Part shown: positions 1-10,638 of the stretch, in pieces
Layout of the letters: each line of letters begins with the position of its first letter
Numbering within the stretch: position 1 is the stretch's first letter
NCBI GenBank assembly: GCA_017354895.1
Contig: CP071494.1
Coordinates: 2,666,001 to 2,730,000 of the forward strand
Length of the DNA stretch: 64,000 nucleotides
Reading direction: 5' to 3'
Source of the DNA: Podospora comata
Taxonomy: Eukaryota > Ascomycota > Sordariomycetes > Sordariales > Podosporaceae
Position numbers and translations under genes: made by a program
Notes under the pieces: generated by a model
What the model was told of the DNA's origin: nothing
Databases searched by the model: none
Seen by the model: only the letters and a program-made list of their open reading frames with translations

Positions 1-3000
1 AAGTGGGACGCCGACGGCAACTCTGGTTGGGAACTGGCTTTTCGGACATGCAGATGGTTTACCCGAGGATGGACTCTGCAGGAGCTTATTGCTCCAACAA
101 TCGTTGAATTCTTCTCTAAGGAGTACGAGTATTTGGGGGATAAAAAGTCTTTGGAACGAGAAATCCACGATATAACCGGAATTCCTCTGAAAGCTCTTCA
201 GGGAAGACCTCTATCCGATTTCAGTATTGCCGAACGAATGGCGTGGATAGAGAAGCGCGATACAAAATTTGAGGAAGATAAGGCTTACTCGCTATTCGGT
301 ATCTTTGACGTGCATATACCGGTTATTTACGGCGAAGGAAAACAGAAGGCATTGAAGCGGTTGCAAGACAAGATCCGCGAGGATTATCTATGTTTAGCAA
401 AGCTGTGGTCCGCTGAGCCGCGAGACCCGCACCACGAGAAGGAGCGCATCGAGCTAGCAAAGGGTGGTCTGCTGGCTGATGCTTACCGCTGGGTCTTTGA
501 CAACCCCGAATTTCGGCAATGGCGCCATAACTCAGAGAATCGACTTCTCTGGATCAAGGGCGACCCTGGCAAAGGCAAGACCATGTTGCTCTGCGGCATC
601 ATCGACGAGCTAGAGCAACCTATCACTGCTAGTGGTGGCAACTTGGCGTATTTCTTTTGTCAAGCTACCGACTCGCGCATCAATAGCGCAATTGCCGTGC
701 TACGGGGGTTGATTTACCTCCTTGCTCGCCGACAACCGCGTCTCCTCTTATATCTGCCCGAGAATACGTACGCTTCCGACGACGCAATGGCATGGGTCGT
801 TCTACCGAAAGTTTTACGGCGTATGCTAGAAGATCCAGACTTGAAGGAAACCTACCTGGTCATTGATGCCCTTGACGAATGCGTTATCGACCTACCCAAA
901 CTTTTGGATTTTGTCGTCATTTCACCAGGACGCGTCAAGTGGCTCTTATCAAGTCGGAACGAGGTTCTTATTGAGGAGAAGCTAAAACCTGATGTTGGGC
1001 GGACGAGACTTAGTCTCGAGTTGAAAGCGAATGCGATGCAAGTGTCTCACGCCATCGATGCGTATATCGACGGCAAGCTATCAGGTCTCGCATCACTTCA
1101 AGACGACACGCCGTTGAAAAATCAAGTGCGGGATATTTTGCACCGAAAGGCAAACGGCACGTTCCTCTGGGTTGCTCTCGTTATACAAGAGCTCAGTGAG
1201 GATGATGTTGAGAGCTGGCATGCTCTTCAAATCGTCGAAGAAGTGCCGTCGGGCCTAGATAGGATGTATGATCGCATGTTAAATGGAATCAGTCGGTACA
1301 AAAGGGACTTGGAATTTTGCTGGCGCATACTCTTGGTGGCCACGGTTGCATACCGCCCACTCTACTTGGACGAGATAGGCAGCTTATCTGAATTACCGGA
1401 GCAGATTGTGGGATCAACAGAGAATATTAGGAAAGTCGTGGCTAAGTGCGGATCGTTTCTCACCATCCGAGAAGACAAGATCTACCTTATCCATCAGTCA
1501 GCCAAGGACTACTTAAGCGCATCCGCCTTGATCTTCCCCCATGGCGCACCAATTGCCCACCGGGATATATGCGCTCGATCGCTAGAGCTTATGTTACAGA
1601 AGTTAAGACGCGACATGTACGGCTTAGTTACCCCGGGATTTCCTATCGACCAGGCCCGCACGCCAGAACCGGACCCTCTTGTGACAGTACGGTATTCGTG
1701 CGTCTTCTGGGTTGACCACCTCCGCGATTCGATTACTGATAAAGACACGCCACAACGCAACACACTGAATGCGGTCCAGACGTTCCTTGAACAGAAGTAT
1801 CTTTACTGGCTCGAAGCTCTTAGTCTACTCCGAGCTATATCGGAGGGTGTCATTGCCATAAGAAAGCTTGAGGGCCTACTAGTAAGTATAGCTTACTAAG
1901 ACGAGACAGCTATACTAACAGAGATATAGGGGCGAACTCATCAAGGGCAGCTAACAACTTTTATCCGGGATGCGCACCGGTTCGCTCTCTCCAACAGATG
2001 GATAATCGAGCAAGCCCCTCTTCAGGCGTATACATCAGCCCTCGTATTTGCACCGGTTGGCAGTCTGGTAAAGAAGAGATTTGAGACGGAAGAACCTAGC
2101 TGGATCAGTACAAAGCCAGTAGTAGAAGCGGACTGGAATGCATGCCTCCAGACGCTCGAAGGCCATAATGGCTCGGTTTACTCGGTCGTCTTTTCGGCGG
2201 ATGGCCAGCGGCTCGCATCCGGTGCAGGCGACGATACCGTCAAAATCTGGGATCCCGCCTCGGGACAATGCCTCCAGACGCTCGAAGGCCATAATGGCTC
2301 GGTTTACTCGGTCGCCTTTTCGGCGGATGGCCAGCGGCTCGCATCTGGTGCAGTCGACCGTACCGTCAAAATCTGGGATCCCGCCTCGGGACAATGCTTC
2401 CAGACGCTCGAAGGCCATAGGGGCTCGGTTTACTCGGTCGCCTTTTCGGCGGATGGCCAGCGGCTCGCATCCGGTGCAGTCGACCGTACCGTCAAGGTCT
2501 GGGATCCCGCCTCGGGACAATGCCTCCAGACGCTCGAAGGCCATAATGGCTCGGTTTACTCGGTCGCCTTTTCGCCGGATGGCCAGCGACTCGCATCCGG
2601 TGCAGTCGACGATGCCGTCAAAATCTGGGATCCCGCCTCGGGACAATGCCTCCAGACACTCGAAGGCCATCATGGCTCGGTTTACTCGGTCGCCTTTTCG
2701 CCGGATGGCCAGCGACTCGCATCCGGTGCAGTCGACGATGCCGTCAAAATCTGGGATCCCGCCTCGGGACAATGCCTCCAGACGCTCGAAGGCCATAAGG
2801 GCTTGGTTTACTCGGTTACCTTTTCGGCGGATGGCCAGCGGCTCGCATCCGGTGCAGGCGACGAGACCGTCAAAATCTGGGATCCCGCCTCGGGACAATG
2901 CCTCCAGACGCTCGAAGGCCATAATGGCTCGGTTTACTCGGTCGCCTTTTCGCCGGATGGCCAGCGACTCGCATCCGGTGCAGTCGACGATGCCGTCAAA

Positions 3001-3519
3001 ATCTGGGATCCCGCCTCGGGACAATGCCTCCAGACACTCGAAGGCCATAGGGGCTCGGTTTCCTCGGTCGCCCTTTCGCCGGATGGCCAGCGGCTCGCAT
3101 CCGGTGCAGTCGACCGTACCGTCAAGATCTGGGATCCCGCCTCGGGACAATGCCTCCAGACACTCGAAGGCCATCATGGCTCGGTTTCCTCGGTCGCCTT
3201 TTCGGCGGATGGCCAGCGGCTCGCATCCGGTGCAGTCGACCGTACCGTCAAGATCTGGGATCCCGCCTCGGGACAATGCCTCCAGACGCTTGAAGGCCAT
3301 AATGGCTCGGTTTCCTCGGTCGCCTTTTTGGCAGGTAATCAGGGGGCGCATGGGTATGGGTTGGGGCCAGACACGACCTGGGTCATTTGTAACGGCCAGA
3401 ATGTGCTATGGTTACCACCTGAATACCGCCCAACCTGCTCTGCAATTCAGGGGCGGATAGTAGCTATTGGCTGTTCATCAGGGCGAGTTTTTACTATTGG
3501 CTTCTCAAGAGATAAATAA
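1..3519 (+). CDS. HET-NACHT-WD40 (HNWD) incompatibility receptor, 5' partial
   Basis: STAND/NLR-type receptor of the Podospora het-d/het-e/het-r class, which trigger cell death when the WD40 array senses a non-self partner. The reading frame is already open at base 1, so the N-terminus of the HET domain is missing. Residues 1-130 are the end of the HET domain (RGWTLQELIAP, then AYSLFGIFDV..IYGEG). The NACHT NTPase follows: P-loop GDPGKGKT at about residue 187 and Walker B YLVIDALDEC at about 285. The first exon reaches an apparent stop at 1897, but a 48-bp intron (1882-1929; GTAAGT, branch TACTAAC, AG) restores the frame and leads through STKPVVEADWNACLQTLEGH into the WD array (from 2143). 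The protein ends with a non-repeat tail (WLPPEYRP..IAIGCSSGRV) seen in this family. No internal stop or frameshift, so the allele looks functional. 1156 residues are visible. Confidence 0.93.
2143..3330 (+). repeat. WD40 minisatellite, exact 126-bp period, 9 full units plus a partial tenth
   Basis: Units begin at 2143, 2269, 2395, 2521, 2647, 2773, 2899, 3025, 3151 and 3277, always 126 bp (42 residues) apart. Each starts with codons for CLQTLEGH (FQTLEGH in the third) and includes GQRLASGA and WDPASGQ. Most positions are identical at base level. Changes are confined to a few codons: the residue after GH (N, N, R, N, H, K, N, R, H, N), the Y or S after GSV, A or P before the first D, and the pair before TVK/AVK (D, R or E). 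Such confined variation with otherwise homogeneous repeats fits concerted evolution with selection on the binding surface. The last unit degenerates after about 54 bases into the C-terminal tail. Confidence 0.95.
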
Positions 3520-5994
3520 TACATTTCCAAGTCCTCTCCATTCGTTCTTCTTATTTTATTTTTCTAGCCTGACACGAGAAGGGCCTGGGAGGATGGGTCA
3601 ATTTCTAGATATTTTCGGAATTCTAGCATCTCCCATGAGGCTAATATCAGTTCCTTCAGGAGGCAAATTGATGCTAACATTTTAGTTCTACTCAGCTCTG
3701 CTCGGTTCTGCGATAGCGTGGAATCGGGTATCTTAATACCTGATTGCTTCAGGAAGAGGGCACCTGTCCTCTATAACTCACCTTTTCCACAGTAGATTGA
3801 AATCGCCACTCGCACATATCGGGATTCCTCAGCGCCCTCCCGAATCGAGCCAGACAATTCTGCAAAGAATTGGCCCAGTGGCGACGAGCTGTAACGCCAC
3901 TTCCATGATGCCGCGAGGTTCCACGAGTCAGCCAGTTGCTGGCGCGAAGCTGTCCTAACGGAGCGAGTTGCGGCTGTTACAGGTCTACGATTAGCAACGC
4001 AGCGAACTGTAAGTCCTGAGCCAGTCTTCGGAAAGTGAAGCGAGCAAACAAGCCACAGGCGTCATAGACAGCTTTGTTAATGGCTCATACATATTTAGAC
4101 TGGATCTATCAGAAGTAGGATGCATTCTGTGAAGGTGAATATGATGGGGTTTTCTACTGTGTGATTGTATTGCTTGTCCTACTTGTCCTTCAAAACCAGA
4201 AGTACCTCCATTATATCTATACATGGCGATAAAGTTGGCGGCAAATGGTACCATATCCAGCTGAACTGGTTACGTCAGTTCAGCTCCCCTGAGCTTCATT
4301 CAGCTTGGCTGACCAGAACTCCTTCCTGTCTGACAAGATCATCCAGCTTGGCAGATGCCTGAGGTCATGACAGTCACGGACCGCTAGAGAGGCCTTATTC
4401 GCACTCGGTCCGAATGGAGGTTGAACTGCAAATCCCATCTCTACCATATAATAGGGTGTCAAACGCCCAGTCGGTCCTGGACAGCTTGCAAGAAGAAGAG
4501 CGCTAGGCAGTGGGCACAGGTCCACGCCCCTTCCCCCCCCTCGCCCCCCAAAAAAACAGGCTTGCCACGCTGGTAAAATCTCCTAAAAATGAAGCTTTCT
4601 ACACCCTTGCCGTCGTCAAACCATGGAGCCTTCACTACCCTATAAATCCTCCCTGATTTGGTCAAAGCACTCGGTACTGCACTCTCGCCGTCCCCGGGCC
4701 CCTTTGTGATTATCATATCCTGGCTGCCGGGTGCCCTTCGGGACCCCTTCGTATCGTGATGTCTCCCTCCTCTGGATTCCTATCGAAAAGGTATGCTTCC
4801 ACTGCATTCTTATTGCATTCCAAATAACACTCCGAAGATGTATTCGATTTAGAACTTCTTCTCCTCTAAAAGAAAGAATAATTTTGACAAGCTGTATTAT
4901 CCGTTGTTTGCTGCAAGTTGGACACCGGTTGCCTCATGCCTTAGCCACCTTTCATGACAGTTTCCACACATCCCATGACCTTCGATTGGCGTTGTTAGTT
5001 ATGTAGGTACGTTGACGAAATCCAGGGTATCTATTCGAAAGCCACTTGCTACATTTTGACATAAGCATCTCTGTCCCAGTTATACTTCTATCGAAATAGA
5101 CGTGGCAATCGGTGTTATAGCCGGGCACCTATTCTCCCTTATGTATTGTTTTCTAACGATATATGTGAGGAAGAAGATAGTAGGTATAACAAAAAATGTA
5201 GCCGCAGGACATGCACGCTAGTATCGTGCCGAGGTTACTACTCTTTTGGATAAGGGTGGAACAGGTTTGATAATTGTAGATAGTATCGTTGTTGTGACCT
5301 TCCGGTAGGAGGGTCCTGATGGGAGGCTCCATGAGGCCCAATGACAATTCCCAGAGGAATGTCCCGTTGAGAGGGCCTCGACGAGCTCCGAGTCGTGGCT
5401 TCCGGCGACGATGCTGGAAGTTTAAGGGTGAGGACTCTAACTGAGAGTCCTCATTGAATACGAAATCAAGAAAAGAAAGAGATGAACACCCAACACAAAG
5501 CATATGATCCGTGTGTTATGGTAAAGAGTGCTGGGGAGCTCTCAAAGGAGCGTCCCAGACCGAGGCTTTTTATACGTGAGCTACGGAGGGTCCTAGACCT
5601 GCATGTACTCCTCCACATGTGGCTCGGAGGCTCAGAACAGGCTTCATATTTTCTTCCTAGTTTAGATAACTATCTAGTGAAATAAAATCTGGGAACCCAC
5701 TTTACTAGGTGCTTTAGGCATATAGTTAAACCATTAACGAAATCTTATCTATATTTACGATGACCTATTCCAGAGCTGGTTGAAAATTGTGATAGCATTT
5801 CGGACATCATTACACCTCTGAGAACAGAAGCTCTTGCCACACACAAAAATAATTAACCTCCCCTTCACCGTCGCTGCTTTTAGCCTCCTAGGTAGTGCTG
5901 CTACTTAAATAGAGTACACTAGTATATATATCACCGTGATAGCTACTACGCGTACTACGGGTTTAACCTTCTCCCTAACTAGCAACGTTACCGG
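3520..5994. other. gene-poor intergenic stretch
   Basis: No reading frame resembles a known protein. There is a C/A-rich tract at 4530-4556 and a perfect hairpin at 5430-5452 (9-bp arms GAGGACTCT/AGAGTCCTC, 5-base loop). From about 5690 the DNA becomes rich in A, T and TA steps, as expected of old RIP-mutated sequence leading into the phosphatase relic. The 67-codon frame at 5482-5685 is unsupported. Confidence 0.5.
5430..5452. repeat. perfect short inverted repeat (hairpin)
   Basis: GAGGACTCT (5430-5438) and AGAGTCCTC (5444-5452) are exact reverse complements separated by AACTG. It lies in a gene-free stretch and no neighbouring gene explains it. Confidence 0.6.
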
Positions 5995-6724
5995 AAGAAT
6001 ATTTTATCGATTCGTCTAAATCTGGCTCGAGAATGTCGATTATGTCGACGCTATCGCTAACCGCAAGTACCCCTTTACCAACCTCTCCGCTTATCCAATC
6101 ACTAACCTCCCTTCCCCCAGATAACCACGTTTACCTCGCTACCACAAAGTATATCTCTAATAAACTACATCGCCCGCACCCACCCCTCTCAATTCGACTA
6201 TATCGCCGTCGCAGCCGGCACCCGCCACAGCATCTCGGACAACAACGTCCACCGCCTTGACGCCTCCATCAAGTCTGTTGTTGACTTCCTCGAACCCGGC
6301 GGCATCTCCTGGTCCATCTGCCAGGAAGACATGCCTTGTATGTTCAATTCCTCCCTTTCCGCCTTGAACTGGTACTAACACCTCCCCCCAGTGGATGTTC
6401 CTCACGCCCAACATGGACAACCCTGGCCAAGACACCTCTGTTGCCTACGCCGGGAGATGGGCACGGAATTTCATCACCCCTTTGCTGGCTGATAGCAAGT
6501 TTAACATCCCGCGGACGTTGGTCATGTTGACTTTTGATGAGGGGTCGTACAGCAGAAATAACCAGGTTTATGCTGTCTTGTTGGGGAGTGCTGTCCCGAC
6601 GAACAAGAGGGGGATCACGAATGGGACGGCGTATGGACATTATAGTGTGCTGAAGACGGTGGAGGTGAATTGGGGGTTGGGGAACTTGGGGCAGAATGAT
6701 GTGGGTGCGAATGCCTTTTTCTAA
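5995..6724 (+). pseudogene. acid phosphatase / phosphoesterase family relic
   Basis: Remnant of a secreted phosphoesterase-family (PF04185-like) acid phosphatase. Recognisable blocks in order are RFV-stop-IWLENVDY (6011-6043), THPSQFDYIAVAAGTRHS (from about 6178), VVDFLEPGGISW..CQEDMP (to 6338), and a C-terminal block from about 6392 (WMFLTPNMDN, LVMLTFDEGSY, VLLGSAVP, HYSVLKTVEVNWGL, ending NDVGANAFF, stop 6722). Damage seen: TAA at 6017-6019 where the family has a glutamine (CAA to TAA fits RIP); stops and frame changes between 6090 and 6175; and loss of roughly 80 residues between EDMP and the TPNM block. The C-terminal 110 codons remain open, so decay is unequal. What survives cannot be an enzyme because the N-terminal metal-binding half is gone. 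Confidence 0.8.
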
Positions 6725-7015
6725 GAGGATGAGCCCCCGAGTTGGGGGTCCACTTGTTGTTGCTTGGCAGGGTTGGGGTTAGAAGTGGGGGGTGTGGGAG
6801 GAGGTACGATGGTTATGCCTTCAACTAGTCTAGGTACACTTTACAACTTCTGGTCATTGGCAGTCAGTGTTCTTGAAATGTGATGATGAAGTTCGGTGAA
6901 AAACAATAGATATTATCAATACAAAACGCTATCAGATCTGTTTTCCCGAGATGGAAACATGAAGTTGACAGCCAGAGCCGCCTGATATTCAAGCAAGAAG
7001 TCCATGTAATACACA

Positions 7016-7642
7016 TCAAATCCCAGCTATCATAAAGCCAACCAAGCCCAACACGCCGGCAGCGGCGCCGACACCCCCATGAACAGCCGCAGCACCGGCA
7101 GTGACAACAGGACCAGTGCTTGTGATGACAGGAGCGCCAGTTCCAGAAGCGACACCGCTGGTCGTGACGGTAGCGATAGTGGTGGGAGCAGGTCCATCGC
7201 AGTGCCAGTGGTCGCCATGAGGTTCGCATCCGATGGAAGCGGTTGGGCTAGGGGGCAGGACACCGGCGCTGGGGTCGTCATGGTCGTGGTCCTCTTCGTC
7301 CTCATGATCATGATCCTCGTCATCATGATCATGGTCCTGTTCGTGGTCATGGTCGTCATCATGGGCGGCAGCCGTGGTAGTGGCAGGAACAGCAACGACC
7401 TCGGAAGCGGTGATGATCACCGGAGTCGCAGTGGTTGCGGGGGCGGTCTCGCGGGGTCCATCGCAATGCCTTTGGGAAGGTAAAGTCAATGACTATTCAG
7501 ATGTTTTTACGAAACGGGGAAGTGCTCACCAGTGATCACCATGAGGCTCACACCCGACAGACTCGGTAGGCGAAGGTGCCAACTCCTGGGCTGCCGCAAA
7601 GGCGCTGAGGGCGAGGATGATGGCGGCAGAGAGTGTCTTCAT
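7016..7642 (-). CDS. secreted His/Asp-rich surface protein with two CxxHGDHWHC motifs
   Basis: Two exons, 7642-7530 and 7469-7016, joined over a 60-bp intron (7529-7470; phase 2); 188 residues. The protein starts MKTLSAAIILALSAFAAAQ, a clear signal peptide. CEPHGDHWHCDGP occurs twice: at the start of the mature protein, split by the intron at the Trp codon, and again at 7228-7199. Between them is a low-complexity His/Asp/Glu tract (repeated HDHDD and HDHED). The C-terminus is Ser/Thr/Val/Ala-rich and ends in a hydrophobic run (AAAGVLGLVGFMIAGI) that fits a GPI-attachment signal. Paired Cys and His residues in a repeated motif plus a His/Asp tract suggest extracellular binding of zinc, copper or nickel; this is inference. 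The gene at 9456-10333 carries the same motif three times. Confidence 0.85.
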
Positions 7643-8338
7643 ATTGCCGTGAATGAGCGAGAGACACCGGATGGAATATAGAGAACAAATATGCGACGAT
7701 CAAACTGACCTAGTGAGGCAAGCAAGACATGCAAAACATGGGATGAAAGGCTTTTTATAGATGAACAGGACCCTTCATGTGCCCAATGTCAATAGTAGCT
7801 CCACTCTTCCTGTACCTGCATCTGAAGCAGGTTACATCCTTGGTAAAGTCGACTTCCTCTCCTGTTATCCGAGGATGTTTGCATGGGTAATCTTGTTTTT
7901 TTCTGCACCTCGATGATTTTCGTGGGGGTGAGCTGAAAGTTTCTTGCAGGAAACCAACATGCTAGGTGTGATGGAGACCATCAAGGTTCTCAGCCAAGAA
8001 GTGTCTCGCTTCCACACGTGGGATCCCTTGCCACCATTTTCTGGTTGCTCAAGTGAATAGAAGCTTCTTTTTATTTCAGCAGGGCTGACATTGAAGTGTT
8101 GAATTTGCACAGATTGCTGAAAACTATGTACATGAACATGTGTCCAACCCTCCGGAACTTTTGACGTTTTTCATGCAGTATCCACAGTTCTATTTTCATC
8201 CTTCGTCCTTCACCAAGTCCTTCCTCCAGCCATACTTCCCAGGTAGCAGAGCTCGGTCGATTTTTGATCGTTGATAGGAGTGTGAAGACGGCGGGCTGGC
8301 GGCCAGCTTAGGCGGGGATAACGCCGAGAGCAACTGGT
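7643..8338. other. intergenic, promoter of the His/Asp-rich gene
   Basis: Contains the upstream region of the minus-strand gene starting at 7642 and the 3' flank of the next minus-strand gene. No further coding sequence was recognised. Confidence 0.5.
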
Positions 8339-8575
8339 CTAATGGTCATCGCAGTGATATCTCTTCTGGCCAGCGACAGGGCAAGTTGTGGTGCCATGGG
8401 TCTGATGGCAAGCACCTCCGGGATTGGTGGCACAGCAGTACTCGCAGGCTCCAACGAGCGTGCACCCGGTAGGGGGGAAGCAATCGCGAGCAAGAAGGTC
8501 GCTCTTGAATTCGGGAGCGGCATAGGCCACAGACGCGAGATGAAAGGCCGCAATGAGGAGCTTGAAAGAGACCAT
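8339..8575 (-). CDS. small secreted cysteine-rich protein
   Basis: Single exon, 78 residues. The start at 8575 was chosen because it begins MVSFKLLIAAFHLASVAYA, a signal peptide; a longer in-frame extension has no such feature. The mature part has seven Cys: RDCFPPTGCTLVGACEYCC, then GGACHQ and TTTCPVAG, with one more in the C-terminal KRYHCDDH. Compact size, signal peptide and high Cys content are typical of secreted fungal effectors or antimicrobial peptides. I do not recognise the family. It sits between two genes for CxxHxDHxHC proteins, and its own His/Cys/Asp end may be a coincidence. Expression is untested. Confidence 0.72.
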   Translation of the reverse strand: MVSFKLLIAAFHLASVAYAAPEFKSDLLARDCFPPTGCTLVGACEYCCATNPGGACHQTHGTTTCPVAGQKRYHCDDH

Positions 8576-9455
8576 CTTGACAGTGGTTGTTGGCGGATGG
8601 CTTTTGATGAGGTAGTAGAGGGCTTGGAGAGGGTTGATCAAGAGACTCGAGTGCGAGGTGGTTGATGATGGCATTCTCTGGATGGACGCACGACATATCG
8701 TCCTCTTTATACTTGAACTGTCCTACTTGATCCGGACTTTACCTCTGCTCACTTCGCGTAGCCCTCCAGTTCTTTCGATATGCATTGCAACTCTGTCCAC
8801 ATGAAGTGCCTGCCGCCGCGTGAGAGTCGACTGCTCCGAAGCTCTAAAGTGCCTACTAGAGCATCTCTGTTCTCTACCATCTATGAGTGTAGACACCGAG
8901 ACGGCTTCACCAGCCGTCCGAGTCGTTGGAGGGCAGCCATGTACCTTGATGAACAGAGGGTCTTGGCGTGGAGGTTTTATCTGTGGTTGGCTGCGTATCC
9001 ACTCCTTGAGCACCTTGATGGGTACATCAGCTAGGATGCTTGGCATGTGGCAGCCATGGAATATTGAACATATTGTGGCTTGCCTTTGTCCATAGAGGTT
9101 CATGAGCATGGTGTGGTGCGTTCCATCACGTAAAGAACCCGCGTGGGATGACGGAGATCATCCAAAAGCTTGTTGGAGTCGCTTGATATTGGTAACCGAG
9201 GGTGATATTGAGGCCACAGAAGTGGGATGTAACTGCAAGGTCCCAATTTTGGATAGAGAGTCGTATTTGCAGGAAGATAGCTGGCGGCCATGGCGGAAGG
9301 TTGGCTGAGAAGAAGGAAATTAGTAGATCAAGTCAAGATGGTCATGCCGCGAACGGCTCTCGTCGATTAGTATTAAAGACAAGAAGCGTCTCAAGAATTG
9401 ATGAATCTCGGTGTCTAACACCCTTCCTGTATGAGACAGACTGGTGATCAAAACG
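8576..9455. other. intergenic between divergent small secreted-protein genes
   Basis: Head-to-head spacer of 880 bp between the minus-strand gene starting at 8575 and the plus-strand gene starting at 9456. It must hold both promoters. No convincing coding sequence was seen; the overlapping open frames here lack signal peptides and known motifs. Confidence 0.5.
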
Positions 9456-10333
9456 ATGAAATCACTCTTCGCTCTTGGATTCGTTGTCGAGTTGGTGGCG
9501 GCCTTGCCCCAGGCTGTCACCCCAGCCCCTACTGGCCAAGCATGCTCGTAAGTGCCATCCTTCCGCTTTCGAGATTCCAGAAAACCAACACGACGTTCAG
9601 GACGAGAACCCGTACCCAGCTTGGAATTGACGCGACCATCACCAATTACCCCGAATTCGTCTCATCAATGGACCAGCATTGGTCGACCTCAGGAGTTCCG
9701 TTCTCAGAGACAGAACGTGTGATTGTCTACACGTCTCTTGAAACATTCGACGGTGGCAGCTTCACAGGCTACTACACGTACGACATCAATGCCTTGCGCA
9801 GCGCGGGATACACCATCACAACCAGCACCCAGGTGTCTGTATCATGCTCTCCCACAGCGACCAGCTCGGCGGTTGGCGAATGCGAGCCGCATGGTGATCA
9901 CTGGCACTGTCCCCCAGGAGTATCAGAGCCAATTACGCCTCCTTCCCCGGAGCCCCATACTACTCACTCGGCTTCTAGCTCCGGGGAGTGTGAGGCTCAC
10001 GATGACCACTGGCACTGCCCTCCAGGAGTTACAGAGCCCACTACCCCCCCAGCTCCATCATCAACTCCTGTCCCCACCACCCCTGGCTCGGACGAGTGCG
10101 AAGCGCACGGTGATCATTTGCATTGTCCTGATGGCGTGCCAGAGCCAACGACGCCCCCACCCGTCATAACTCCTACGCCGACATCGTTCAGCTCAGTGAC
10201 AGCATCGACCTCATTCACTCGCACAGCATCCGACGCGCCTGTTGTTACGGCTGGTGCAGACGCCAAGACCAGAGTCGGGAGTCTCTTATTAGTATTAGCT
10301 GCAGGGGTACCGTTTGTATTTGGGATGATGTGA
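9456..10333 (+). CDS. GPI-type surface protein with three C-x2-H-x-D-H-x-H-C repeats
   Basis: Exons 9456-9547 and 9601-10333 (intron 53 bp, GTAAGT to AG, phase 2), 274 residues. MKSLFALGFVVELVAALPQA is a signal peptide. Residues 31-140 form an unrecognised Thr/Tyr-rich domain (TQLGIDATITNYPEF, VIVYTSLETFDGG). The motif follows as CEPHGDHWHC (9881-9910), CEAHDDHWHC (9989-10018) and CEAHGDHLHC (10097-10126), each followed by PPGV or PDGV and a Pro/Thr/Ser linker. The tail (TASDAPVVTAGADAKTRVGSLLLVLAAGVPFVFGMM) has a small omega-site region and a hydrophobic end, as for a GPI anchor. The likely role is cell-wall display of metal-binding modules; this is inferred from the Cys/His pattern and not from a characterised homologue. 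It shares the motif, though little else, with the protein at 7016-7642. Confidence 0.87.
9881..10126 (+). repeat. three CxxHxDHxHC modules at exact 108-bp spacing
   Basis: The first Cys codons lie at 9881, 9989 and 10097, so the unit is 36 codons. The ten motif residues are nearly invariant while the linkers diverge in sequence but not in length. Confidence 0.85.
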
Positions 10334-10638
10334 TAGCCTGGGGGAATCTGCGGACCATCGATTGTATAGTTAATGCTCAATAAAGGATGTTGTTGGAGTG
10401 TGCGTTGAGGACCTTGATGTCCCACCCCTGAAGCGATGGCAGCCATCAAGGTTCTCAATACCAGATATCAAGGTCCTTCTGCAACGTCATCCAATATGAC
10501 ATCCCAATTGACAACAGACCATTTGTTCTCCTTTTGATGCTTTGTTGCTGTGAATGAAAAGCCATCCGAGTCCTTTCATCCTGACGAAGCGATTGAGCAT
10601 CCAGCTGCCTATCATCTCACCCGACAATACTCCTCACA
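10334..10638. other. short intergenic spacer
   Basis: Holds the 3' flank of the GPI-type gene, with AATAAA at about 10379-10384, and the promoter of the FAD oxidoreductase at 10639. Nothing else was recognised. Confidence 0.5.

Noticed and set aside
2143-3330. CRISPR-like array
   Set aside because: No spacer/repeat alternation; the whole unit is repeated and codes for WD40 residues in a eukaryotic gene.
2035-3460. Long open frames of about 440 codons on both strands over the WD repeats
   Set aside because: The 126-bp unit is a multiple of three, so any stop-free frame stays open in every copy. These are shadows of the WD40 frame.
7079-7483. Open frame on the plus strand opposite the His/Asp-rich gene
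   Set aside because: Antisense of a low-complexity coding repeat; no start context or motif.
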